This document shows, in pieces, positions 48,741 through 56,463 of a stretch of DNA of 59,898 bases. Location: assembly GCA_905233425.1 (NCBI GenBank), contig CAJOEC010000012.1, forward strand, positions 1-59,898, read 5' to 3'. The stretch's first letter is position 1. The number at the start of each line of letters is the position of its first letter. The notes under the pieces are model-generated. The model did not search any database. It was not told the DNA's origin and saw nothing but the letters and a program-made list of their open reading frames with translations. The stretch comes from an uncultured Prevotella sp. (GTDB lineage: Bacteria > Bacteroidota > Bacteroidia > Bacteroidales > Bacteroidaceae). Made by a program: the position numbers and the translations under genes.

Positions 48741-48756
48741 TGTTTCACGTGGAACC
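48741..48756. other. parS-like centromere site 2
   Basis: TGTTTCACGTGGAACC, 14 of 16 identical to site 1, with the central TTCACGTGGAAC core intact. It lies in the mnmG-apt gap, 582 bp from site 1. Confidence 0.7.
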
Positions 48757-48759
48757 TTT

Positions 48760-50775
48760 CTATCTGCCCATAAGCACAAGCAGGACGTTGATGTCGCTGG
48801 GGCTGATACCTGGTATGCGGCTTGCCTGTGCGAGGGTTTCAGGGTTAATCTTTGTGAGCTTCTGTCGTGCTTCGGTGGAGAGCGACTGTATGGTGTTGTA
48901 GTCGAAATGGCCTTTTATGCGAATATTCTCCAATCGGTGCATTTTCTCTGCCACCAGTTTCTCACGCTCAATATATCCCTTATACTTAATTCTTATTTCA
49001 GCTGCCTCGGCAATTTCTTCTTTTCTGTTTGCCGGGTGGTCGAGAATTTCCTTCAGTTGAGGAACATGTTCGGCGAGATTGGCGAAGCTGAGTTGTGGAC
49101 GTGCTATGAGGTCTTCCATCTTCACTCCGTATTGCAGGGTTGTTGTTCCGAGCTGTTCCAGTACAGGGTTTATTATTTTTGGTTTTATTGGGAAGTTCTG
49201 GCAAAAGGCTTCTATTTCGTCAATGGCCTGTTTCTTCTCCATCCACCAGTCGTAACGATTTCTTTTTGCCAGTCCTATGCTGTATGCCCGTTCTGTAAGT
49301 CTTCTGTCTGCATCGTCTTGTCGTAGCAGGATGCGGTATTCTGCCCTGGAAGTGAACATTCGGTACGGCTCGTCAACGCCTTTTGTTACGAGGTCATCGA
49401 TGAGAACGCCGATATATGCCTCGTCGCGGTGGAGTATGAATGTATCGTTTCCACCACATTTCATTGCAGCATTGATTCCAGCAACGAGTCCTTGTCCTGC
49501 CGCCTCTTCGTAACCGGTGGTTCCGTTTACCTGACCAGCGAGGAATAGACCTTCAATAATTTTCGATTCCAGCGTGTGCTGGAGCTGAGTCGGGTCGAAG
49601 AAATCGTATTCTATGGCGTAGCCAGGACGGTAGACCTTGACATTACGGAAAGCGGGCATTTGTTTCAGAGCTTCTATCTGCACTTCCATGGGAAGGGAGG
49701 ATGAGAAGCCGTTGAGGTACATCTCGTTTGTGTCTTCGCCTTCAGGTTCAAGAAAGAGTGGATGTTTGTCACGGTCAGGGAAAGTGACGAGTTTTGTCTC
49801 TATGGAAGGGCAGTAACGCGGACCTATCGACTGTATCTGCCCATTGTAGAGTGGTGAGTCTGCGAGGCCGGAGCGTAGTATTCGGTGAACGTCGGGGTTG
49901 GTGTTCACCGTCCAACAGGAGAGCTGGTGGAGTGGGGTAGGGGTGGGACGCGCAACTTGCGCGTCATACGGAACAGGGGAAGTTGTTTGGAGGTTGAGAT
50001 AAGAGAAACGATAGGGACGGGATTCGCCTGGCTGTTCTTCGAGGAGTGAGAAATCAACACTGCGGCGGTCAATGCGGACGGGTGTGCCAGTTTTCATACG
50101 GGCGGAGACGATGCCGTGGCGTGTTATGCTTTCTGTGAAATAGGTGACAGCAGGTTCTGCTATTCGTCCTCCAGGAATCATTTTCCTCCCTATATGAAGC
50201 AGTCCGTTTAGGAAAGTACCAGCAGTGACGATGACACATTTTGCCATGATTTCAGCGCCCCAAATTGTTCTAATTCCAGTGACACGAACTTTGTGGTCAG
50301 CACTTTTCACTGTTTTTTCACTTTCCCGTTCGCCACATTTCCCCTGTTTTTCACTTCTTCCATCGTTTTCCGTCGGTTCCATCGTGTTCTCTGTAAGCAG
50401 TTCGCACGCCTGATCCTGCCAGATGTCCAAATTGGGTGTTTGGTCGAGCATCGCCCTCCATTGCCAGATGAATTTCCCTCTGTCGCATTGTGCCCGAGGA
50501 CTCCAGACGGCTGGACCCTTGCCAATGTTCAGCATACGGAATTGAATGGTAGTAAGGTCGGTGACTATTCCCATTTGTCCTCCGAGTGCGTCAATTTCAC
50601 GTACAATTTGCCCTTTTGCTATTCCACCAACAGCTGGATTGCACGACATCTGTGCAATCTTGTTCATGTCCATGGTCACTAAGAGTGTCTTTGCCCCCAT
50701 GTTAGCGGCGGCACATGCAGCTTCACAACCTGCATGTCCGCCGCCGATGACCACGACGTCGTAATTCAGTTTCAT
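48760..50775 (-). CDS. mnmG: tRNA uridine-5-carboxymethylaminomethyl modification enzyme (FAD-dependent)
   Basis: 671 residues, longer than the usual about 620-630. FAD-binding GGGHAGCEAACAAANMGA at the N-terminus, CNPAVGGIAKGQIVREIDAL, GTFLNGLLHIG, the GDH-like core GQVNGTTGYEEAAGQGL, and the C-terminal LLVLMGR. With MnmE it modifies U34 of certain tRNAs. The extra length comes from an about 30-residue charged insertion near residue 131 (ENDGRSEKQGKCGE ...) and from VPYDAQVARPTPTPL at about 268-280, encoded by a palindromic repeat. Starts 4 bp after the GH3 gene, with which it may be co-transcribed. Confidence 0.95.
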   Translation of the reverse strand: MKLNYDVVVIGGGHAGCEAACAAANMGAKTLLVTMDMNKIAQMSCNPAVGGIAKGQIVREIDALGGQMGIVTDLTTIQFRMLNIGKGPAVWSPRAQCDRGKFIWQWRAMLDQTPNLDIWQDQACELLTENTMEPTENDGRSEKQGKCGERESEKTVKSADHKVRVTGIRTIWGAEIMAKCVIVTAGTFLNGLLHIGRKMIPGGRIAEPAVTYFTESITRHGIVSARMKTGTPVRIDRRSVDFSLLEEQPGESRPYRFSYLNLQTTSPVPYDAQVARPTPTPLHQLSCWTVNTNPDVHRILRSGLADSPLYNGQIQSIGPRYCPSIETKLVTFPDRDKHPLFLEPEGEDTNEMYLNGFSSSLPMEVQIEALKQMPAFRNVKVYRPGYAIEYDFFDPTQLQHTLESKIIEGLFLAGQVNGTTGYEEAAGQGLVAGINAAMKCGGNDTFILHRDEAYIGVLIDDLVTKGVDEPYRMFTSRAEYRILLRQDDADRRLTERAYSIGLAKRNRYDWWMEKKQAIDEIEAFCQNFPIKPKIINPVLEQLGTTTLQYGVKMEDLIARPQLSFANLAEHVPQLKEILDHPANRKEEIAEAAEIRIKYKGYIEREKLVAEKMHRLENIRIKGHFDYNTIQSLSTEARQKLTKINPETLAQASRIPGISPSDINVLLVLMGR
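49947..49965. repeat. Coding palindrome, family G, inside mnmG
   Basis: GACGCGCAA-C-TTGCGCGTC: 9-bp arms, 1-nt centre. Read as YDAQVARP. The same region in other MnmG proteins is shorter. Confidence 0.7.
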
Positions 50776-50779
50776 TATT

Positions 50780-53011
50780 TTATAAATTAATCGTGCACTT
50801 GCCCTTTATGTCCGCCGAACTTGCAGCTGCCATTACCGTGTATTTGCCGCTGTCCGACACCCACTGATGACTATTCTCGTCCCATGATGCCAGATCTTGT
50901 GGTTTAATCGTCATGGTCAGTGTCTGGCTTTCGCCAGGTTTCAGTGTGCGTGTCTTGGCAAATGCTTTCAGTTCTTTGGCTGGTTTCTCCATTACTTTAG
51001 TCTTTGGGGCAGCCACGTACAACTGTACGGTCTCCTTGCCGGCCACTGATCCTGTGTTGCTTACCGTTACGCTGATGTTGAAGTTACCGTCCGCTGCCCT
51101 TTCTGCTTGTATGTCGGTATAATCAAAAGATGTATAGCTCAGTCCGAATCCGAATGGGAAGAGCGGTGCGGTCTTGTTTTTCTCGAATCCACGGTAGCCT
51201 ACGAATATATCTTCCTTATAGTGTACCTGTTTGTCCACTCCTGGATAGGCCTCTTTTCCGAACTTCACGTATGGATAGTCCTCGTATTTCGCAGCGAAAG
51301 TTACTGGCAGTTTTCCGCTCGGGCTCACTTTTCCGGTCATGACGTTGGCCAGTGCCGTACCGCTCTCGCTGCCTAAGTACCAGCAGTGGAGTATTGCGTC
51401 GGTCTGTTGAATCCACGGCATAGCGTAAGGGTTGCCACCAAAGGTTACGACAACTATTATTGCAGTCTGTTGCTTGGCTTCTGCCAGTGCAGTGATCAGC
51501 TCATTTTGCCCGAAAGATAGGTTATAACTCTCACGGTCGCCGTTTTCGCAGTCCTGCTTGTGGTTTTTGTTCAGTCCTCCTATGAAGATAATCAAGTCAG
51601 CATCTGCTGCTTTTTCTATTGCTTCCTTTTTCAGCCTGTCGTTTTCGTCTTGGCTCACCTTGTCCACATGGTCGTACATGGATCTTCCCGAAGCATATCC
51701 CTGGGCATAATCTATATTAATTGTACTATTTGCTTCAGTCAATGCTTTTTTCAGGGCGTCCAATGGTGAACTGTCGCGCAATGTCTTCAGTTCCGATGAG
51801 CCGCCTCCTTGTGTCAGCGAGCGAGTGGCGTTTTCTCCCACAATCAGCACTTTCTTATATTTCGTTGCTTCCAATGGCAACACTGCCGGAGAGTTTTTGC
51901 TGCTTTGGTTTCTGAGCATCACTATTCCCTCTTCGGCTATTTTCCGGCAAGCGTCATAGTGTTCCTCAGAGCACTGCGAACCAATGACTTTCTCCGGATT
52001 CATCGCTGTGCGGAATATCAGTCGCAGCACACGGGCCACCTTCTCGTCGAGCACCTTCATAGGCACCTTACCCTCGTTTATAAGTTTCTCGAATGGCTGT
52101 GCCAGATAGTAGTCATCGTAGGTGAACTCGCTCTCTTTCAGCTTGCCGTCGGTGAACGTTCCCATCTCTATGTCCAGTCCTCCGTGGACGGCCTCCTGGG
52201 TGTTTGTCGTTCCGCCCCAGTCGCTGATGAGTGCTCCGTCCCATTTCCATTCCTTCTTCAGTATTCCGTTGAGCAGTTCGTCGCTGTGGCAGCAGTGCAC
52301 CCCTTTCCACAGGTTGTAGCTTCCCATCACCGACCACACGTGAGCCTCCTTGACTGCCTTTTCAAACGGATAAAGGTAAATCTCCCTCAATGCCCTTTCC
52401 GACACGTTCACGTTCACCCTGAAGCGGTCGGTCTCCTGGTCGTTTAGCACGAAGTGTTTCAGGCAGCAGGCCACGCCGTTCTTCTGTGCTGCCACTATGT
52501 AGGGCACAGCCATTTTAGCGGCGAGCACCGGGTCTTCGCCCATGTATTCGAAGGCTCGTCCGTTCAGCGGTGTTCGTGCGATGTTCACGCCCGGGCCGAG
52601 CAACACGTCCTTTCCCCTGAAGGCGAACTCCTCGCTTAAGCTGTGTCCGTAGAGCGAAGACAACTCCTGGTTCCATGTTGCAGCCAAGCATGTCAGCGAC
52701 GGGAACGCCACAATCGAGTCGTTGGTCCATCGTGCCGGCATCCATGTGTTCCATTCCAGCTCTTCGCGCACACCGTGTGGTCCGTCGTCCATGTTCAGCT
52801 GCCTGATGCCCAATCGCGGCACTCCTGCCGACGTGAACTTGCTCTGTGCGTGCAGCACTTTAATCTTCTCGTGGGTGGTCATCCGTGAGATAGCGTCCTT
52901 CACGCGCTCTTCCAGTGTTGCTGACATGTCTTTGTAGACTGGAGTGGTCTGTTGTGCCTTTGTGCAGACCATGACCATCAGTAGTGTGGCCATTAAGAAA
53001 ATCCTTATCAT
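50780..53011 (-). CDS. GH3 family beta-glucosidase, exported
   Basis: 743 residues. Signal peptide MIRIFLMATLLMVMVCTKA. GH3 N-terminal barrel (MDDGPHGVREELEWNTW, PGVNIARTPLNGRAFEYMGE, CCLKHFVLNDQETDR), nucleophile Asp in GALISDWGGTTNTQEAV (about 270), a C-terminal alpha/beta sandwich (VLIVGENATRSLTQGGGSSE, VTFGGNPYAMPWI), and a fibronectin-III-like end (AGKETVQLYVAAPKTKV). Cleaves beta-glucosides, most likely in the periplasm. A TAAATTTG box at 53048-53055 precedes it. The mnmG start is 4 bp downstream of its stop. Confidence 0.92.
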   Translation of the reverse strand: MIRIFLMATLLMVMVCTKAQQTTPVYKDMSATLEERVKDAISRMTTHEKIKVLHAQSKFTSAGVPRLGIRQLNMDDGPHGVREELEWNTWMPARWTNDSIVAFPSLTCLAATWNQELSSLYGHSLSEEFAFRGKDVLLGPGVNIARTPLNGRAFEYMGEDPVLAAKMAVPYIVAAQKNGVACCLKHFVLNDQETDRFRVNVNVSERALREIYLYPFEKAVKEAHVWSVMGSYNLWKGVHCCHSDELLNGILKKEWKWDGALISDWGGTTNTQEAVHGGLDIEMGTFTDGKLKESEFTYDDYYLAQPFEKLINEGKVPMKVLDEKVARVLRLIFRTAMNPEKVIGSQCSEEHYDACRKIAEEGIVMLRNQSSKNSPAVLPLEATKYKKVLIVGENATRSLTQGGGSSELKTLRDSSPLDALKKALTEANSTINIDYAQGYASGRSMYDHVDKVSQDENDRLKKEAIEKAADADLIIFIGGLNKNHKQDCENGDRESYNLSFGQNELITALAEAKQQTAIIVVVTFGGNPYAMPWIQQTDAILHCWYLGSESGTALANVMTGKVSPSGKLPVTFAAKYEDYPYVKFGKEAYPGVDKQVHYKEDIFVGYRGFEKNKTAPLFPFGFGLSYTSFDYTDIQAERAADGNFNISVTVSNTGSVAGKETVQLYVAAPKTKVMEKPAKELKAFAKTRTLKPGESQTLTMTIKPQDLASWDENSHQWVSDSGKYTVMAAASSADIKGKCTINL

Positions 53012-53106
53012 AATATTTGATGTTTAGGTTCTTGCTTAGAACGGGTGCAAATTTACAACATTTCCTTGAATAAACATGTATTTTTCGTAAGAAAATGTGA
53101 AAACTC

Positions 53107-53137
53107 TTGGCCATTTCCTTGTTTTTCCTTAATTTTG
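53107..53137 (+). promoter_or_regulatory. Promoter of the RNR-C-terminal-like gene and folB operon
   Basis: TTG (53107-53109), 20 bp, TAATTTTG (53130-53137). It fixes the start of the first gene at ATG 53159 rather than at 53045. Confidence 0.7.
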
Positions 53138-53158
53138 CACCACAAAAGGAAAAAAGAT

Positions 53159-53836
53159 ATGGATGCAACGAACAATATTTTCGCCGACAGCCCGTTAAGG
53201 AGCGTCGCTGCCGCATTCGGTGGCGAGGAGCAGATGCTGTCAGAGATGCTTAAAATGGAAGAGTGTGAGGCCTGTCCTGTGACCCGTGAACAGATGCTGC
53301 GACTTGCCTCTCATTTGCGTGACATGGCCAAGGCCCGCAACCTCAGCATCAGCATGGGGCCGAGGGTCACAGAGGTGCGCCCTCAGGAGCTGGAATGCGA
53401 CGTGGTGCGTTTCCAGAACAACAAGGAGAAATGGGTGGCTCTCGTAGGGCTTCTCGACGGCTACCCCTACGAGATATTCACAGGTCTGCAGGACGACGAC
53501 GAGGGCATCATGCTGCCTAAGTCGGTCACTAAGGGAAAAATCGTCAAGCAGGCAAATGCTGACGGCACGAAGCGCTACGACCTTCAGTTCACCAACACCC
53601 GTGGCTACAAGGTCACCGTAGAGGGCCTCTCGGAGAAGTTCAACCCCGAATACTGGAACTATGCGAAGCTCATCAGCGGCGTGCTTCGTTACCGTATGCC
53701 CATCGAGAATGTCATCAAGCTCGTAGCCTCGCTCCAACTCAGCCACGAAAGCATCAACACCTGGAAGAACGGTGTGGAGCGGGCACTGAAGAAGTATCTG
53801 CCAGGAAATGCAACAGAAAGCGATGACGATGCCTAA
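53159..53836 (+). CDS. Stand-alone protein resembling the C-terminal domain of B12-dependent ribonucleotide reductase
   Basis: 225 residues. The region YEIFTGLQDDDEGIMLPKSV, TKGKIVKQANADGTKRYDLQ, then VEGLSEKFNPEYWNYAKLIS and MPIENVIKLVASLQLSHESI is what I recognise from the far C-terminus of adenosylcobalamin-dependent ribonucleotide reductases of Bacteroidota (TSCPD-like part). The catalytic barrel and the terminal CxxC tail are absent. It has its own promoter and an intact frame, so it is not obviously a pseudogene. It may be an accessory or regulatory subunit. Its stop overlaps the start of folB. Confidence 0.65.
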   Translation: MDATNNIFADSPLRSVAAAFGGEEQMLSEMLKMEECEACPVTREQMLRLASHLRDMAKARNLSISMGPRVTEVRPQELECDVVRFQNNKEKWVALVGLLDGYPYEIFTGLQDDDEGIMLPKSVTKGKIVKQANADGTKRYDLQFTNTRGYKVTVEGLSEKFNPEYWNYAKLISGVLRYRMPIENVIKLVASLQLSHESINTWKNGVERALKKYLPGNATESDDDA

Positions 53837-54191
53837 GGACAGCATATTCCTTGACAATGTGCGCCTCTATGCCTTCCACGGCGTGGCGGAGCAGGAGCGT
53901 CGTGTGGGCGGATGGTTCAGCGTCAGTTTGCGTGTACATTATAATTTTGAGAGGGCAATGGAGACCGACAGCGTTGACGACACCATCAGCTATGCCGACC
54001 TGTTCGAGATTGTCAAGCGTGAGATGTCACTGCCTTCGAAGCTCCTCGAGCATGTCGCCGGGCGTATTGTCCGCACCGTCAGCACCCGGTTCCCCGGTGT
54101 GGAGCGTGTTTGGGTGAAGGTTGTCAAGGAGAACCCGCCAATGGGCGCCTGCTGCGACGGTGCAGGCGTGGAGGTGGAAATAACAAACTAA
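53823..54191 (+). CDS. folB: Dihydroneopterin aldolase
   Basis: 122 residues from ATG 53823 (53829 is also possible). Motifs: IFLDNVRLYAFHGVAEQE (FHG with catalytic neighbourhood), DTISYADLFEIVKREM, and the lysine-containing VWVKVVKENPPMG. Converts dihydroneopterin to hydroxymethyl-dihydropterin in folate synthesis. Its start overlaps the preceding gene by 14 bp, suggesting translational coupling. Confidence 0.92.
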   Translation: MTMPKDSIFLDNVRLYAFHGVAEQERRVGGWFSVSLRVHYNFERAMETDSVDDTISYADLFEIVKREMSLPSKLLEHVAGRIVRTVSTRFPGVERVWVKVVKENPPMGACCDGAGVEVEITN

Positions 54192-54203
54192 TACCAGTCT
54201 CAA

Positions 54204-55466
54204 ATGATTAAAATAAACCAGGCATATTGCTCTATCAGCATACTATTGTTGGTGCTCATTTCCCTTTGCCCACTCCCGGTAGAAGCTGCCGTGAAGAAGA
54301 CGTTCACGCTGGTCATCGATGCCGGCCATGGAGGCAAGGATCCCGGTGCAATGACTAAGAGGACAAAGGAAAAGAACATCAACCTGAACGTGGCGTTGGC
54401 CTTTGGCCGCTACGTTGAGGACAACTGCCCCGACGTAAAGGTGATTTACACCCGCAAGACCGACGTGTTCATCCCCCTGCACGAGCGTGCCGCCATAGCC
54501 AACCGCAACAAGGCCGACGTATTCATTAGCATCCACACCAACTCCGTCACCGGGAGTAAGACCATTGCCGGACTTGAGACCTACACCATGGGTAATAGGC
54601 GCAGCGACGAGAAACTTTCAGCCGCTATGCGCGAGAACGACGTGATACTCATTGAGGACAATTTCCAGCAGCATTATTCCGGCTTCGACCCTCGCTCGCC
54701 CGAAAGTTACATCATATTCGATATTATCAACGATGCCAACATACTTGAAAGCATCAAACTGGCAAAGAAGATACAGCAGAAAGTGTGCCGTACCGCCGGC
54801 CGTCCCAACAAGGGCGTGAAGCAGGATGCCTTCCTCGTGCTCCGCGAGACGTCGATGCCCGCCTGCCTCATCGAGCTGGGCTATATCACCACACCGTCGG
54901 AAGAGGCAGTCCTTACTAACAAGAAAAGTGTCGATGCCATGGCGCGAGGCATCTACCAGGCCTTTGTCGATTATAAGGCTGAGAAAACAGGGAACGAAAG
55001 ACCCACCCCCGAGAGACCCACCACCGAGAGACCCACCCCCGACCCCTCCCTGCGAGGGAGGGGAGTAGATACCTCTGGTGTCGACAATCCTTCCACAGGC
55101 AACGCTACCACAAGCAAACCTTCCACTGGCAAACCATCACCTGCAAAAACTGATGACAAAAGTAACTACTCCCCTCCCTCACAGGGAGGGGCCGGGGGTG
55201 GGTCTCCCATCTTCAAAGTCCAGTTCCTCACCAGCGACCGCAAGCTGAAATCGTCCGACTCCCGCATGAAGGGTCTCACCGGCGTTGACAGCTACAAGGA
55301 CGGCGCATTGTGGAAATACACCGTAGGCTCTACCACCGACTACTCCGCGATAAAGAAACTGCGGCGAGAGGTCGCAAAGAAGTTCCCCCAGGCCTTCATC
55401 GTCGCCTTTCGCGACGGCAAGAGAATGGACCTCGACACTGCCATAAGCGAAGCCACCAAGAAATAG
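54204..55466 (+). CDS. N-acetylmuramoyl-L-alanine amidase with SPOR-like C-terminus
   Basis: 420 residues. Signal peptide to about residue 30; Ami_3 zinc amidase domain at about 34-255 (LVIDAGHGGKDPGAMTKRTK, DVFISIHTNSVTG, ACLIELGYITTPSEE). A linker is made largely of a repeat element (residues about 275-334: DPSLRGRGVDTSG ... NYSPPSQGGAGGGS) preceded by tandem RPTPE/RPTTE units. A SPOR-like peptidoglycan-binding domain (FKVQFLTSDRKLKSSDSRM) closes the protein. Splits daughter cells by removing stem peptides. Same strand and close to mlaD (64 bp). Confidence 0.9.
   Translation: MIKINQAYCSISILLLVLISLCPLPVEAAVKKTFTLVIDAGHGGKDPGAMTKRTKEKNINLNVALAFGRYVEDNCPDVKVIYTRKTDVFIPLHERAAIANRNKADVFISIHTNSVTGSKTIAGLETYTMGNRRSDEKLSAAMRENDVILIEDNFQQHYSGFDPRSPESYIIFDIINDANILESIKLAKKIQQKVCRTAGRPNKGVKQDAFLVLRETSMPACLIELGYITTPSEEAVLTNKKSVDAMARGIYQAFVDYKAEKTGNERPTPERPTTERPTPDPSLRGRGVDTSGVDNPSTGNATTSKPSTGKPSPAKTDDKSNYSPPSQGGAGGGSPIFKVQFLTSDRKLKSSDSRMKGLTGVDSYKDGALWKYTVGSTTDYSAIKKLRREVAKKFPQAFIVAFRDGKRMDLDTAISEATKK
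55029..55205. repeat. Coding inverted-repeat element, family A, forming the amidase linker
   Basis: 177 bp (59 codons). Hairpins CCCCTCCCTGCGAGGGAGGGG and CCCCTCCCTCACAGGGAGGGG, with AGACCC / GGGTCT ends and a long spacer. The AGACCCACCCCCG end unit is repeated three times just before it. Confidence 0.85.
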
Positions 55467-55529
55467 GCCATATATGGCTTGTATGCACTATTGGCCTAAT
55501 AAGTCCCACCAATTCCTAAAAAGAAAACA

Positions 55530-56423
55530 ATGAAACTCTCCAAAGAAGTAAAGATTGCCCTCATGGCCATTGTCGCCATAGTGATAATGTATTTCGGAAT
55601 GCAGTTCCTCAAGGGACTCATCATGTTCTCCTCAGACAGTACCTACTACGCCCATTTCCAAGATGTCAGCGGCCTGTCGGTCTCCAGTCGTGTCTATGCC
55701 AATGGCTTTCGCGTGGGTGTGGTCGAGAACATCGACTACGACTATGAGCATCCCGGAAACATTGTGGCCACCATTGGTTTCAACAACGATATGAAGCTGC
55801 CACGCGACACTCGTGCCGAGATCAGCAGCGACCTGTTGGGCAACGTGAAATTAGAGCTTTGCATCGGACAGGACAAAACTGCTTTCCTGCACGAGGGCGA
55901 CACCATCGAGGGAGGAGCCACAGAGGGACTGATGGCCAAGGCTTCGGGCATGGTGCCGCAGGTGGAGCAGCTTTTGCCGAAACTCGACTCCATCCTCACC
56001 TCAGTGAACGCGCTGCTGGCCGAGCCGGCAATAAGGAACTCGCTTGGAAACGTTGAGCAGATCACGGCCAACCTTACCGCCACCACCAACCAGCTCAGCC
56101 AGCTCACGGCACAACTGAACCGCCAGGTGCCCCAGATGGTGGCCAAGGCCGACACCATGCTCGACAATACCGGTACGCTCACCCGCCAGCTCAAGGACAT
56201 CAACCTCGTGGCGACAATGCAGAAGGTGGACAACACCATGGAGAACCTCAGACAGACCACGGCGGCAATGAACAGCCGCGAGGGAACGCTCGGACTCCTC
56301 ATGCACGACCCGGGACTCTACTACAACCTCAATGCAACAATGAACAGCGCCGACTCGCTGCTCATCGACCTCCGTCAGCATCCGAAGCGCTACGTCCACT
56401 TCTCGCTCTTCGGAAGGAAATAG
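55530..56423 (+). CDS. mlaD: MlaD/MCE-family lipid-transport protein
   Basis: 297 residues. N-terminal membrane anchor VKIALMAIVAIVIMYFGMQF, then one MCE domain (FQDVSGLSVSSRVYANGFRV, GVVENIDYDYEHPG, AEISSDLLGNVKLEL) and a long helical tail (LLPKLDSILTSVNALL ... AQLNRQVPQMVAKADTML). MCE rings and helices carry phospholipid between membranes with MlaE/MlaF partners, which are not in this window. The amidase-mlaD neighbour order is familiar in Bacteroidales. Confidence 0.9.
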   Translation: MKLSKEVKIALMAIVAIVIMYFGMQFLKGLIMFSSDSTYYAHFQDVSGLSVSSRVYANGFRVGVVENIDYDYEHPGNIVATIGFNNDMKLPRDTRAEISSDLLGNVKLELCIGQDKTAFLHEGDTIEGGATEGLMAKASGMVPQVEQLLPKLDSILTSVNALLAEPAIRNSLGNVEQITANLTATTNQLSQLTAQLNRQVPQMVAKADTMLDNTGTLTRQLKDINLVATMQKVDNTMENLRQTTAAMNSREGTLGLLMHDPGLYYNLNATMNSADSLLIDLRQHPKRYVHFSLFGRK

Positions 56424-56463
56424 GGATTGACTTATTATGGTAGCGACTGCCGCTTCGCGGTCT

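Noticed and set aside
53011..53159. Divergent junction considered as replication origin
   Set aside because: Gene direction switches here, but the gap is only about 150 bp, is taken up by two promoters and has no DnaA boxes.
7866..55205. Family A elements considered as ordinary insertion sequences or MITE target sites
   Set aside because: No transposase gene lies in the window and no target-site duplications can be defined by eye. They are reported only as palindromic coding elements.
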